Shown: positions 12,048 to 23,513, numbered from the stretch's first letter. The stretch is 64,000 nucleotides of DNA from Breviolum minutum Mf 1.05b.01 (GCA_000507305.1 DF239847.1:94179-158178), one strand, 5' to 3'. Numbers and translations: made by a program. Notes: a model not told the origin generated them from the sequence alone.

Positions 12048-12116
12048 AAAAACGTAGGGTTCTGGTGTTTTGGCGAAGCTGCAAATGGCGAGGTTTTTCG
12101 GTGTGTGTTCGGGACG
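12048..12116 (+). CDS. Exon, motif d-e
   Basis: CCGGAAG| reads KNVGFWCFGEAANGEVF, like GFPxxGxA...VFxFG, then donor GTGAAA. 23 codons. It lies only about 50-60 bp after the previous exon, so one boundary may be wrong. Confidence 0.65.
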
Positions 12117-12141
12117 GTGAAATGAATTCACCCAGATTGAG

Positions 12142-12189
12142 GATAGTCTTGCTGTCAAAGACTTGAAGAAGTCCTGTTGCACATGTGAG
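12142..12189 (+). CDS. Candidate exon, motif f
   Basis: DSLAVKDLKKSCCTCE runs from an AG|G acceptor to a strong GTAAGA donor. The gap to the previous block is too short for a normal intron, so one of the two calls is probably wrong. Confidence 0.35.
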
Positions 12190-12740
12190 GTAAGAAAGTT
12201 TTTCCTTACATTCTGTAAGACTGGGTGTATGAATGGTCCCACCATACGGTGCCATTGATGCGACAATATTATATCTTTGTGCATGTTTGCAATAACGTGA
12301 AAGCACTGGGATGCATACTTTGAGCCAGAGTCTTTGTAAAGCAACCTTCAGTCTTTGCTCATCAGGGGCAAAAGATATCAAAAGATGGTTTTGATGTCCC
12401 AGATTCATGCTCCAATGCCCTCTTTATTTGGTAGGGGCGTAAGAAGTTTAATGTGTAAAGACATCTGATCGGCCCGGTGATGTTGGTGACAAAGTGATTT
12501 TCGCTCCGGTGAACTAAGATAGCTAGCTGGAAATCCCCCCTTGTTTTAGGACTTTCATCTAGAAATCATGATTTAGTCGATCGGAAGGGTGAACGTGACT
12601 TTCATTTGTTGGTCCACGGAGTGGGAAGATACACGAACAAAGTACGGTGGTAGTCTTGACGTTTCATGCTGATATACGATGCGTACATCGCTGTCCTCAT
12701 GAACATATAAATGCCCAAATGGTATTGTTTAACATTTTAG

Positions 12741-12869
12741 GGTTACCGCCTAATTTCATATTCTATATTTTTGGGGATGATTGTGCTGGGTGTTGTCCAT
12801 CACATCCTGATACCGCTAAGATCAATGGTTTTCCCAACGGCGCAAAGACCAACACTGGTGCTCTTCAAG
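12741..12869 (+). CDS. Exon, motif c-end into d
   Basis: AACATTTTAG|GG opens a frame with GDDCAGCCPSHPDTAK and INGFPNGAKTNTGALQ. GFPNG is a clear motif d. Possible GA donor G|GACGAG at 12870, phase 1. Confidence 0.8.
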
Positions 12870-12997
12870 GACGAGAACATAGCTGCTTGACAGACAATAG
12901 GATCGTCAAAGACCAGAAAGAGAGCCCGTTGAGGGGACATGATCTGAAATTGAAAAGTGTGGTGGTTTCGGAATTACATATTGATTCTCCATTACAG

Positions 12998-13041
12998 AAT
13001 CCATTTGAATTCCAACACCACCAGGCCTTGCCTACCAACAA
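12998..13041 (+). CDS. Candidate exon, motif e
   Basis: CCATTACAG| then NPFEFQHHQALP, recalling FEFQ of the exon at 6286. The end is unresolved. Confidence 0.5.
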
Positions 13042-13049
13042 TTAAGCTT

Positions 13050-14030
13050 TAGATATCTTTAGGTGACTTGTTCGAGGGAGCCAACCATCATTAAACATCC
13101 CTGGAACCATGAGGTTGGGGTGATGTCGGGATCCACAGTCAGCCCACACTCGAGGCGTTGAGACTGGCTGACAGACACGCTTCATGACCCTAATTCTACA
13201 TTGAAACAGACAGGCAAATACACAAAGAGGTGAGATTGAAGGGCATTGACATTGAACAATAATATGGACGTGTATAGTATATAGAGAGTAAACACACACT
13301 ACCCAACACATTAATTTCTATGTCAAACTAGATTGTGCATATCAGCACTGTATACCAAAGATTTGCCATCTCAATGGTACAGCATACCTTCTGTCAGCGT
13401 CAAAGATGCTTCTGTGCTTGAACTGTTGGAGGTATCCAGTTTTTGTTTGTTTTCACGGCCCCCCAAAAGATCATATATATAAGATATATATATATATATC
13501 TTAGACTATATAATACATGGTCCAGCCGGTCCAGCCCTTTTTTTGCTGATTCGTTTGTATCAAGCCGCACTTGCCCATGGTGTAAAGCTCAATTTTGCAG
13601 TGGTGCTTCGCATTGAAGTTTGAATGTGGATAGCACATCACAAAACCAAACACTCAAGGTTTTTGTTTGGCTGGAATCGACCATCACAAGCGAATCATTT
13701 CCCAGCCAGGGTGTCAGGTTGGCTATAGAAGCCTGACACGTTAACTTTGTTGAGGACTCGAGACCATTGTGATGGACAATCATTCACGAATAAATTTGAG
13801 ATACGTGAAAGCCTATAACACTTGGGATATGATGCTATCCATTGGACACCGGTGAAGGTTTTTTTTTCCCCAGAAATTTTATTCCAACCTCTTGAGAATT
13901 TATTCCAGTCCCCAAAACCCACTCTGAACTAGAAAGGAGGCCTTACCAATTGAAGGATGATTGTTGACCAGTTTCCCTTTGTCAAGCTTTATTGTGACCT
14001 GGCAAAGTGTGACCAGATTTCGTTTTTTCT
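13050..14030. other. Long intron-like stretch
   Basis: Contains a TATATA run at 13484-13500. Open patches at 13110-13190 and 13390-13430 show no certain motif. Nothing else recognised. Confidence 0.5.
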
Positions 14031-14033
14031 CAG

Positions 14034-14102
14034 GCAAAGATTTCAGCTGTGGGTGGAGATTATGCACTGTGCTGGTGCGCTAAAGGAGCCACATGTAGCG
14101 AG
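14034..14102 (+). CDS. Exon, motif f
   Basis: TTTTTTCTCAG| then AKISAVGGDYALCWCAKGAT, Cys, Ser, Glu, donor GTGGGC. 23 codons, phase 0 to 0. Canonical GxYxLCWC; joins in frame to 14810. Confidence 0.92.
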
Positions 14103-14809
14103 GTGGGCGACTGTAGGGTTCTGCAATGGGAGGACCGCAGAGTGATGACCTTACAGTTTGATAGGGAAGAGAAGTTTTTGATTCTCAAAACCTTCAATTT
14201 AAAAACCTCAAAATCTTCAGTTTGATAGCGAGATGTTTAGGAGACTTCATGTTCCATCAAATATGGAACCAAGCAATGTACACAAGTAATGCTGTACGAG
14301 ATCTGGCAAATGTCTACTAGTCATTGCGATGTTGGCAGACCGTCGTATTGTATACATGACGAATGAACAGACCATTTGTTGCTCCTAGCTCACCTAGACA
14401 TGTCGCCGCAAAATTGAGAGTGAGGCCAGCAGCAACAACTGCATTTCTACATGACATGGACATAATCCAACTCCAATACAAGCTACAAGTATAAGCACAC
14501 CCCACAATCTGACAGTGAAAAAGGAACTGAAAAGATGCAGGGCGCGAAAAGGAAACCGGATTATTTTCCGGTGCAAAAACGCACCTTGATCCCCAAACTC
14601 GAAGCGATCAGAGATCAGTTACAATTGAGCTGCAGTACTGAGTTATATATACGTACTAAACAAATCTTATCTTTAAGTATATACCGTATATTCGGCTTAT
14701 GGCAAGCCATGAAATCAGCATCTCACTAAGCAAGACACATTTTTTTGAATGCCTTTGGTTTTTTTTTGATGGTTTTTGCTGTAAAATTGGTGAATCAGCG
14801 ATTCTTCAG

Positions 14810-14861
14810 GCAGCAGATCATCGAAAACAGCTGGGGAGCATACAAGTCATCGGACCTAGCG
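14810..14861 (+). CDS. Exon, motif a
   Basis: GATTCTTCAG| then AADHRKQLGSIQVIGPS, donor GTACTT one base into the next Gly codon (phase 1). The same G| cut after the a motif recurs at 24902, 46740 and 54347. Confidence 0.92.
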
Positions 14862-14949
14862 GTACTTTCTCGAGCCTCGGCTGCAGCGATGCAGCAAGTG
14901 ATGCTGATGTTTGATTCAGTCGATTGATTGATGTTGAGACTTTTCTCAG

Positions 14950-15050
14950 GAAAGTATGTGGGGTTCACGAGGACTGAAGGGGAGCAGGGAATGACGGGTT
15001 GGATCTTGAGAAAAAATGAGTTTGCACCAACCAAAATGACAGAGACGTTG
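14950..15050 (+). CDS. Exon, degenerate motif b
   Basis: CTTTTCTCAG|GA completes Gly from the previous exon and reads YVGFTRTEGEQGMTGWIL then RKNEFAPTKMTETL; donor GTGAGG, phase 0. The b motif is present but both Cys are replaced. Confidence 0.75.
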
Positions 15051-15413
15051 GTGAGGGTGAATTTACATTGCCTGAAAACAATCAGAAGGACGCTGAAGAT
15101 GTCCCCATGACATCCCATGACAGCAAAAGGACTGAATCATCACCAATACGATCAAGTCTTTGGGGTCCGCAGTGCACACTAGTTTTCAAGGGTACACCCT
15201 TTTTATCAAACTCAAGATGAATCTCAACGAATGATCTCTTTTGTTAGCAAATAGAAAGGAAGTCTGTGTCTCTCCTTTTTTTGGAGACTACCGTCAATAT
15301 GTTTTGCGACACTGGGCAGAAATTTAGGTGCTTGAATGACGCCACTGCCTCCCAGGCATACTATCCGTTATCTCCATTCAATCTTGGGACTGGGTCAAGT
15401 TTTGGTTGTACAG

Positions 15414-15554
15414 GAGTTGTTTTTGCGGAGAATTCAACATGTGGATGTCATGGTGTCCATGTCTTGCCAGGATTGCACTTGGTGGGGCAGCCAAGAATGG
15501 TGTTCAAATGCAGAAGTCGAAATCCAAAGTCTTTCAGTTTGGCGGTTGCCTCAA
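15414..15554 (+). CDS. Exon, motif c into d
   Basis: GGTTGTACAG| in phase 0 reads LRRIQHVDVMVSMSCQDC, then SNAEVEIQSLSVW. DVMVSMSC fits GDxVMVxxC. 47 codons to a possible GTCTTC donor. Two other frames are open, but phase continuity favours this one. Confidence 0.7.
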
Positions 15555-15801
15555 GTCTTCCACAATCCTCCAAATGCCTCGTGAAGAGGTGTGAAAGGAG
15601 ACACATATTGAACACTAAGTATCACCATCTCTTGAAAGGAAGCTCCTGTTCCAAGCCAATCGTTCATCTTTATGTGAAATCTAATTTCCAGGTGTTTCCT
15701 CCAGTCCTCCCGACCAGAAGTTAGAGACCTTTTTAGCGTAGTTTAGCTCAGAACAAGCGTACCAAAGGAACTGGAGATGGGATAATTTTGAAAAAAACTG
15801 T

Positions 15802-15875
15802 TAATGGAAGAAATCCGCCCAACCAGTCAATAAGTAGTTTATCCCATTATTTACAAGGTTTTATACATCCCACCC
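15802..15875. repeat. Family C element, partial
   Basis: ACTGTTAATGGAAGAAATCC and ATTTACAAGGTTTTATACAT match the left half and core of family C; the right arm is missing. It ends about 10-20 bp before the next exon. Confidence 0.7.
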
Positions 15876-15886
15876 CTTTGGAGAAG

Positions 15887-15969
15887 GGTACGTTCCAAAA
15901 TGTGGCAGAAACGAAACGGCCAATCCCCGAGGAGTGGAATTACTGGCATCGGTCTGCAAGACGGGGATC
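15887..15969 (+). CDS. Exon, motif b-c
   Basis: GGAGAAG|G reads MWQKRNGQSPRSG then ITGIGLQDGD, donor GTCCCT at 15970. GIGLQDGD is a perfect motif c, while the b Cys pair is lost. Confidence 0.85.
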
Positions 15970-16357
15970 GTCCCTCCAGCCATGTTTCAACAACTTTTCC
16001 TCAAAAATTCGGGACCTGCAATCGATGATGTCGGTTCTAGAATCTAGAAATTGCGCGCCTTTTTTTTTGGATTTTATTTGGGAGGTCCGGAAGTTTGAGA
16101 ATGACATGGACCTATTAGAAGTGAATCGTTGAATTGCAAGACTTGACTTGTCTCCCGGGATCCACCGACATCAAACCATCGACGACTGCATCGGTTGTAA
16201 TATTTTCTGCTGTGGCAGTGCTTGGGGCGTCTTTGGCAGTGCTCCTTTTATAGTGCTGGTGTTTAGTTCTATGTTGCTCACTCCGATATCTGTGACTTTC
16301 TGTTAAAAAGGTTTCTTGAATCAAAATTCCTTTCAAACGGCCTCACAGATCTGCCAG

Positions 16358-16438
16358 GCATTATGATCCTAAAGGTTTGTGGAGAAGGTCCCATTGTTCC
16401 TGGTTTCCCCAATGCAGACATTGCCATCGCAACTGGAG
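16358..16438 (+). CDS. Exon, motif c into d
   Basis: GATCTGCCAG|GC joined to 15969 makes GDR-IMILKVCG, then EGPIVPGFPNADIAIATG. The donor appears to be GC (GGAG|GCAACT). 81 nt; phases fit both neighbours. One of the best-supported exons. Confidence 0.92.
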
Positions 16439-17097
16439 GCAACTCAAACGGGGGGAGTTCCACGGACTGAGATGACAAGCTGCATGTGGAAATGGTGGCA
16501 TGCAGCTCAGGGTTCTTAATGAGTTGGTGTAATCAATTCAAAATGACCGCATTGCCAATATCATGGTTGGAAGTCATGGTTATAATAGTGGGAATACGAC
16601 GTTTGATTGAGGCTGATGAGTTATCATAGCAGATGAGTATTCCACAGATGTTGGTGGAATGTTAATATGAGAAGCGCAACTGACCAACAGATTTCACATG
16701 GGTCGACAGCGTCGAAAAATTCTGGCAGATTTGAGGGATGAAGTACCATGCATGACATGCGGGGATGTAGACTAAAAATGAAACAGATATGGCCTGGAAA
16801 TGCACAGATATGTATATATATATATACATCTAATACTTCTGGTGGCTTGGAAACTCCTCACGATATGATACAGTAATGCTTCGCATCGATGTCAAGTGTT
16901 AGGGGTGTACTGGAAGTGATTTTGATTACGGCTACTATACCTTTCACGACAACGCAGCTGTTTTGCTTTTTTTTGCTTTGTCAGATTCCAATCACAAGTT
17001 TGTCAAAACCTCCTGTCATCCTGCAATCCAACATCCCCGTACAGATCAATATCATCCCATGTCACCTACTTTAGACCCATAAACTTTGAAACACCAG

Positions 17098-17156
17098 GTG
17101 GCGGCAGCTACAGTTTCGGTGCTGACAATTACATCCGTGCCGGCGGTGCGGAGTAT
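17098..17156 (+). CDS. Exon, motif e
   Basis: AACACCAG|GT gives GGSYSFGADNYIRAGGAEY, a clear FxFG followed by the approach to motif f. 59 nt, in phase with the GC-donor exon. Confidence 0.85.
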
Positions 17157-17216
17157 GTCGGGGTGCCTGTTCAGGCAACGAAGCAACGGTGGCCATGGTT
17201 GATTTGTTTGCCTAAG

Positions 17217-17249
17217 GCGATGTGTTGGTGTCAAACGAGCAATGCCAAT
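17217..17249 (+). CDS. Exon, motif f
   Basis: TTGCCTAAG| then AMCWCQTSNAN. Spliced to the previous block it gives AGGAEY-AMCWCQTS. The implied intron is only 60 bp; read-through is also open, so the junction is uncertain. Confidence 0.7.
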
Positions 17250-17335
17250 GTCCCGGGGCCCGGACCGAGAAATGTGGAGAAAATGGATGAACATGGGATA
17301 TAAATGCCGTAAAATGAACCTTGACTTTAGAAGTC

Positions 17336-17440
17336 TACCCTCCCTGAAACCAAGATAGCGCTTGAAAATGGATGGTTGGAAGACTACTTTCTTTTTGGAA
17401 TAGCCTATGTTCAGAGGCTATGTTAGTTTCAGGGAGGGTA
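17336..17440. repeat. Inverted-repeat element, family B
   Basis: Complete copy, TACCCTCCCTGAAACCAAG to GTTAGTTTCAGGGAGGGTA. It ends 24 bp before the next exon. Confidence 0.92.
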
Positions 17441-17464
17441 AGTTTGGGGATTTTAACTACCAAG

Positions 17465-17560
17465 GCAGTTCAGTTTTTTGAAGGATGGGTATGGCTCAAG
17501 ATGCCAGACTCCCGAATAGCTCCATGTATTGAAAACGAAACATGGAAGCTGTCGTTTGTA
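17465..17560 (+). CDS. Exon, motif a, degenerate
   Basis: ACTACCAAG|GCA in phase 0 reads AVQFFEGWVWLKMPDSRIAP, matching the start and spacing of the a exon at 14810 but with GP changed. The 3' end is unknown. Confidence 0.65.
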
Positions 17561-18205
17561 CCCCAGTTTTGAGCCATGATAGTAGCTATAAGCCAGATAC
17601 TAGGATACTGACTGATACTGATGGATATGATTATTATTGATACTATGTAAATGATTGTGAATTAATCAATAACTCTACATGATCCCTTGGTAAAATGGTA
17701 AAACTTGATTTGCAATCTGGACTTTGGACACCTTGAATCGATGCCATGGCGTGAGAAGGTTTGGGTGTTGATCTTTTGTTCCAGACTGACAGTGGTCGCG
17801 TTTTTTTTTGTGCATGGTTTTTAGTTTCCAATTCTCATCCTTTTCCACACACTGTACCTCCGTCTTCCTTTCCATTTGATCAGATTCTATACGGACACTA
17901 AAAACCATCAGTCGGCCTAAAAGTTTTTTGATCTTTATCCTTTGCATCATGGTGAAGGCCAGGTTTGGCCTAATCCTCAACACGTTCATGTATTGGGGTG
18001 AGATCAGCTGATTCTATTTGTGAAAGTCAATCAATAGGATGAAGACGTGGCAGACTGTTTAAAGTTTATATAAATAGAATTAAATGGTGCTCATTTGTCT
18101 TAGGGGTGAAGGAGGCCGCTTATTGACGACTGTATTGATAGGACGAAGACATCATGAACCACAGGACATGATGGAGTCTTGAAGAACTCGTTTAGCTCAT
18201 TTGAG

Positions 18206-18257
18206 GATGTTCCAAGCGAAACTCCGTCTACTGCAACTTTGTTTTTGATCCCAAGCT
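18206..18257 (+). CDS. Candidate exon, motif c
   Basis: CATTTGAG|GAT reads DVPSETPSTATLFLIPS with a split codon T| before GAAAAC (possible GA donor), which would give LIPSC. Confidence 0.5.
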
Positions 18258-19768
18258 GAAAACAACTGCCCTAAAAACAAAGAATTCCACATCATGCAAT
18301 AGATCCATTGTACATGTTCATAATATATGAATATATTATATATAGATTTGGATGATATATATATATATATTTATTTATTTATATGTTTAAATAGACAGAC
18401 GGCATACGCCTCCCAACTTCTTCACTGAGGTGTGTACAGGTCCAACCAATTTTTTGACACCCGCGGGGCTTCTGTTGGGCCACCCAAGGAGAAAAAATCA
18501 GGAGGAAAAGGTTGACCTTTTGCGTTGAGTGAATTTGACTTGTAATATTTGGGAGAAGATGTATGTCATGTTATGCAATGTTGTGCAACAAGTTATGTAT
18601 TATATGGTATGTTGTAGTTATATGTTATGTATTTTTATGTCTCAATTGTGTAGAATGATGTTATGTACCGGCATGGAATGGAATGTATGTATGCAGGCAT
18701 GTAGGTATGGAGAGAGAGAGAGATAGAGAGTTAGTATCAGAGACATTTCTTCTTGTTAATATGTATCAATTTCTGCTCACAATGTTTTTTGAATCAAGAA
18801 ATGGATCTTCTCTTTTGGACTTGACTTGGAGATATGTTCTTTTTTGACTGTTTACTTGTTGTACAGATGATTGACTGTCGGTTGTATACAAGTAGCCATC
18901 AGATCATACTGTCGGTGTCTGTTTGTATGTGCTAGTAGTCCAGGGCGCCGTGAAGTTTGACCAATCGTTTGGTTGATGCAGGTAGAAGCAGGTAGGTTGC
19001 ATGGTTGAAAGGTCTTCAACTTGGGGTTGGTGTTTGGCTTTCACTTAGCTACCGGTCCATTTTTCACCACACATTTCAAAACCGATGTGCCAGTTTTCTT
19101 TTCAAAAATTGCCACCTTCCCTTCTGGAAACAAAAATTGCCAGCCCTGCAACAATTTGGTGGTTTACAAAGCTGATTTTCCCGCTTTCCAAGACCACACT
19201 CCATGCAGCACTGTTTTTAAGCAAAGGATGCACCACAGCCCAAAGCTGCCGACCTCATGATGTAAATGGTAGGGTTGATGGTTCAGAAATTTTGCACCAG
19301 TTTGCAAGAGTTCCATCTATCTTGTGTAACCAATATCTTCCTTCAGTAGGTTAGGGCTTCCCAAACCATATTTGGGTTTCAAGTTGATGAATCATTCTAC
19401 TTAAGCTTACCCAGATGTCTTTCAAGTTGCGTTTTTCCATACATGTTTTGAAATGTTTGCCGAATCTTCCCTGTGACTTTTGCTAAAACCTTACTTGTTT
19501 TGAAATAGACTTCAACATCACTGCATTATCGTAGCATAGTATAATATACCGCGCAACGTCGGAACAGTGTGCAGCTACCAAAATGCTCGTAGTTGGAATT
19601 CTAAGATTCTAAAATGATAAGTTCCTTGGAACCTTAGTGGGATATCAATCAACCCTTTATTTATTCTCATAGATTCTAAACCTAACTTGATTGGGATATA
19701 GATTCGGATTTAGAATCTAATATCCCAAGCCTTCACATATAAAGTATCCCGAATATAAGTAGGATATT
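18258..19768. other. Long intron-like stretch
   Basis: Contains a TATATA run at 18355-18370, a short GA run at 18712-18730 and weak open patches at 18430-18520 and 19030-19330. No certain module motif. Confidence 0.5.
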
Positions 19769-19878
19769 GATATGGGTGTTTCCAAAAATTGCGGTACCCC
19801 AAAATGGATGGTTTATAATGGAAAACCCTATTAAAATGGATGATTTGGGGGTACCACCATTTTTGGAAATCCCCATAT
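19769..19878. repeat. Inverted-repeat element, family F
   Basis: GGGTGTTTCCAAAAATTGCG and CCATTTTTGGAAATCCCC form the arms. A second copy is at 53578-53692. Confidence 0.85.
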
Positions 19879-19921
19879 TAAGCCTTATGTACCAACAACC
19901 ACATTTGTGCCAACTTCCTAG

Positions 19922-20029
19922 GATTGTATCGGGTGCAGCAAGCACTCATGATGTCAGTTGTGTTCAAGGCCTTGAGTGCAAGGCCGGGTATCGGCATATC
20001 GTTCCCAAACGGATTCCTTGGAAAGAGAG
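19922..20029 (+). CDS. Exon, motif b
   Basis: CTTCCTAG|G reads VSGAASTHDVSCVQGLECKA then GYRHIVPKRIPWK, ending at a strong GTGAGT. CxxGxxC with the usual Ser/Thr-rich lead. 108 nt. Confidence 0.85.
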
Positions 20030-20176
20030 GTGAGTGGTCAAAGTACATGCCACGAAAACTAAGGAATGTCCACTAAAATGGGACTATTTCTAATAGGACA
20101 TACATCTGAACCAACCATTGATTTTCAGGGGACATGTTAGGAAATTCCGGGGAGTAGTTTTGGTTGGTTGTTTTTT

Positions 20177-20283
20177 TACCTTCCTGGGAACTAACATATC
20201 CCCCACCAAGGCACTCTTGAAGATGATGATTTTCCTTTTCCCGTTTGGTGGGATCCGGGATATGTTAATTTCCTGGAGGGTAA
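20177..20283. repeat. Inverted-repeat element, family B2
   Basis: TACCTTCCTGGGAACTAACA to ATGTTAATTTCCTGGAGGGTA-like end, with a well-formed hairpin. Confidence 0.88.
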
Positions 20284-21145
20284 TATTAGGTGATGAAATA
20301 TTGGGTAGTTTGAGGATGATCAACCACTTAGGATTGGTTGTTTTAGGATTGGTGATGATTTTTCCAATATTTTGATCAAAAATAGGTGACCGGTGATGAA
20401 ATGACAGACAAATTTTATGTCATTTTTTTTTGGAGCGATTTGCCCGAAACATGTTGTAGTGTTTGGGTTAATCATGTACTTGATTTTGTTTACATATTGG
20501 GATATACATAATATACTGCATACCGTTTTGGTAGAGGTTGACCTAGCTCAGTATGAGCAGTGAAATCCAAGAAATCACAGATGATCCCAATGTTGCGAAT
20601 ATGCAATTCCTCTTGGTAAGTTGGTATCTACAACTTGATACTTTACAGTCCAGAAAGTGTTAGACAGTTAGACAGAATATCTTTTACATTGATCAGTTCA
20701 ATTTGAGTGGGTGGTTGATTGCGACCTTTGGCAAGCTTGGTGGGTTTCCTTGAGGTTTCCATGATACTGCGCAGGCAAAAAAACACCAGACTTTCCATGG
20801 TTTGAAAACTTCAAGACTTTCCAAATTCGACCGGATCTAATCCACCATCTTTTTTTCGTTGTAAAACTAATTGTTGAGGTCAATCCACCAACATCTCCTG
20901 TGCCACATAGTAGTATTCCTTTTAGCAACAAACAAAGTTGGATTCAAATTTACCATCCCATATATATATATAGATCCCATATGATCCCATATATATATAG
21001 ATACATATAGATCCCATATATAGATCCCAACAATTTTCCATCCCATATATGGAAATTCGGATCCCCGTTTTGGTACCATGCCCTTTAACTAAAACGGTTC
21101 CCCCAAAAAGGTTACACGGAATCCACGCCGGTAAGCCACTACAAG
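20284..21145. other. Intron-like stretch
   Basis: Contains a local repeat of ATCCCATATATA (20955-21045). No motif seen. Confidence 0.6.
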
Positions 21146-21207
21146 CTCCACCGAGTTAACCAACTTCACCGGTGTCGGCTTGGCAGAGGGCGACAAGATT
21201 AAGGTTC
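21146..21207 (+). CDS. Exon, motif c
   Basis: CTACAAG|C, in phase with 20029, reads STELTNFTGVGLAEGDKIKV and ends C|GTAAGA, a strong donor. Perfect GVGLAEGD. 62 nt. Confidence 0.85.
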
Positions 21208-21570
21208 GTAAGAAAGGAAGGGTAGTGGAAACTGTGATTTTTAAAAACAACAGGGTAGTCGTGACAACAAAAAATCTCAGGTCGGGAAGTGTTTTTTTTG
21301 GTCAATCATGTTGAATTCTTTTGGCGAAAAAGATTCAGCTTTGTTGAATTTTGGTAAACAATTTGGGACCCAGATTGTTTTTTTGGTGGTTTAGGCTTTG
21401 ATTTGAGAGATTCAGAAAGATTGGCTGTCTTGGATTTGTCATGGTGTTTTTAAACAAAGCCAAGTCTTACTGTAGGTTTCCTTGCATTCCAACCAGCTGA
21501 TCTCCAACACACCTTGATCACCTTGTAGATGAGGCATCATATGGGATTATCAAAACGCTAAGGGTCATTA

Positions 21571-21690
21571 CATTGTTGATGGAAGAAATCCTGGAACAGT
21601 TGATAGGTAGTTTATTATCTATATTCATACATCTTATCCCACTATTCACAGGGTTTATATACAGGTATACAGTGCATGATTTCTTGAAAT
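21571..21690. repeat. Family C element, degenerate
   Basis: TTGTTGATGGAAGAAATCCTGG at the left; the right arm is eroded. Confidence 0.65.
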
Positions 21691-22023
21691 CAATGGTTCC
21701 TCACTACGGAGGGATAATAGAAAATCATCAAGCGGTTCCTATGAACCCCCGTAGTCCAACGGACTGTCACCCGGGTTTTCTGAGCCTCATTTGATGACCT
21801 GATGCCCCAATGATCACCAGTTTGATGAGCTAATAATATATATATATACATATAGTAGGATTAATAGGTATACAATTATTCATAAAAAATAGTTACATAA
21901 AATGAAGTATTTAGGTACAATGTATGTATAATATCATTAAGGCCCTGTTTGAAACATAGAAATGAGCTCATGGTCATGTGGCTTTCAGTCTCTTCGTTGA
22001 TTTTAAGCCACCCCCAATGTCAG

Positions 22024-22165
22024 GCAGACTCTACCACCGCCACAGCTTCTCACATCCCTCCCAGCTCCGCTGAGATTTTGTTGGAATGTGCTTTGGGGTC
22101 AGATGTGGCCAACTGGCCCAACCAAGGAATTGCCGCCAGGGAAGCCCAGAAGATGCTGAGTAAAG
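22024..22165 (+). CDS. Exon, motif c-end into d
   Basis: CAATGTCAG| opens a frame with EILLECALGSDVANWPNQG then IAAREAQKMLSKDW. IxLLxC and WPNQGIA fit motifs c and d. Both exact ends are uncertain. Confidence 0.8.
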
Positions 22166-22229
22166 ATTGGTTTGGGGGATCGCCTAGGCCTTGTATGAAT
22201 TGGAGGATCAACCCCGCGGCAGTTGATTT

Positions 22230-22250
22230 TTTTTTTTTGGGGGGGGGGGT
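22230..22250. repeat. Homopolymer junction T(n)G(n)
   Basis: Ten T followed by ten G. A possible sequencing or assembly weak point. Confidence 0.9.
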
Positions 22251-22975
22251 CCGATTTTTAGTAGGAACTTCGCCATTTTTGAGGGGTACACTTCCCCCAA
22301 TTGAAAAGTAGCAGCTGATGGCAGTTTTCACGGCGACATTTTTGTTACTGAAAATTGCTGTTTCGTGACCCTCTTCCCAAATGCTCCCTGAATCATTAAG
22401 GGGATGATGGAGTCACTAACCCGCCGACCAAAAACCAAAAGGTTGCCTTAGGATTGGGGGAAACCTCCCCAAATGACCAAGAAACTCAGGTTTAGGGTTA
22501 TAATTCGAGTTTGCCCAGCAATGCTCCAGCAGTGTGTTTGAAATCAACACGCGCATATTTGTATCAGCATTTCGATGAAAAAACTGGAATCTTACATGGG
22601 CGAATCGGCAGCTTCGGGTGCACTACTGTATCTCTTTTTTGGGTGATGCCATATGATGGGCAGCAACTCGGAATCTGCTGCGGGTCGGTTAACGATGGGC
22701 AGTGGGGAGCATATTCTGTTTTTTTTTTGTAAAATATGATTTCCGTTTTGATACAATGGATAACTGTCGATACAAGAACAAAGCAAGTTTACTGGGATTG
22801 TTTACAAATGATTTTCCAACTATTCAATGGGAATTATGCCATTGCATGTGAGAACCCTTATGATTAATCAAGCTGAATGACGATTCTCATGATGGTATCA
22901 ATTTTGTCCATCTCTCGATGATTTACGTTGAGTTCGCATCAACCAAAGGGGACAGGACGGACGTTAATTGTTCAG

Positions 22976-23014
22976 GAAGCGACTGCTGGGGGACAAGAAT
23001 ACCTCACTTGGCAG
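22976..23014 (+). CDS. Exon, degenerate motif f
   Basis: AATTGTTCAG| reads EATAGGQEYLTWQ, aligning with AGGAEYAMCWC but with LTWQ in place of MCWC. Possible GC donor CAG|GCCGTG. Confidence 0.65.
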
Positions 23015-23045
23015 GCCGTGGAGAATTCGGAGAATCTCGAAACCT

Positions 23046-23146
23046 CCCATAGGATCCATGTTATGGTATACGTTTATAATTATACCTACATTTACCATGA
23101 AAATGAACCAAAGGTAGGTAGATATACCACACATGGATGGTATGGG
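23046..23146. repeat. Inverted-repeat element, family A
   Basis: CCCATAGGATCCATG to GATGGTATGGG with arms ACCTACATTTACCAT and AAAGGTAGGTAGATATACC. Confidence 0.9.
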
Positions 23147-23204
23147 TTTGGAAAGTGTAGCACAAATTGCGTGGGATGTCAGAGTCACTTTTTTTGTGGA
23201 AAAG

Positions 23205-23252
23205 TTTGGCACCAGGAAATCAGCGACCGCAAGAATTGAACTCCCAGTTGAG
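23205..23252 (+). CDS. Candidate exon, degenerate motif a
   Basis: GGAAAAG| in phase 0 after 23014 reads FGTRKSATARIELPVE, donor GTTTCA. ARIELPV may stand for GxLxVxG. Confidence 0.5.
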
Positions 23253-23459
23253 GTTTCAGCGTCAAAATTTCAGCATTTGATCAGCCCAAACACCAACATT
23301 ATAGGGAAGATGTCAGCCTTCTACCTTGTGTTAAGGGCTAGTTTTTGAAGGGCTAGGTGACTATGATGGCCCAATTTTGAGGGTTACAACGGGACACCGC
23401 TGAATTCTAGGTGTCACAGGGGTTGGGTCACCAGTTGCACCACTGATTCTTGCCAACAG

Positions 23460-23513
23460 GGCGTGGCTCTCACGGCGCAGTTTGGCAACTATCGCATTTG
23501 TTACGAGCTCGAA
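23460..23513 (+). CDS. Exon, motif f
   Basis: TTCTTGCCAACAG|G reads GVALTAQFGNYRICYELE, donor GTGAAA. 18 codons, phase 0 to 0. NYRICYE is a clear motif f variant lacking the second Cys. Confidence 0.85.
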
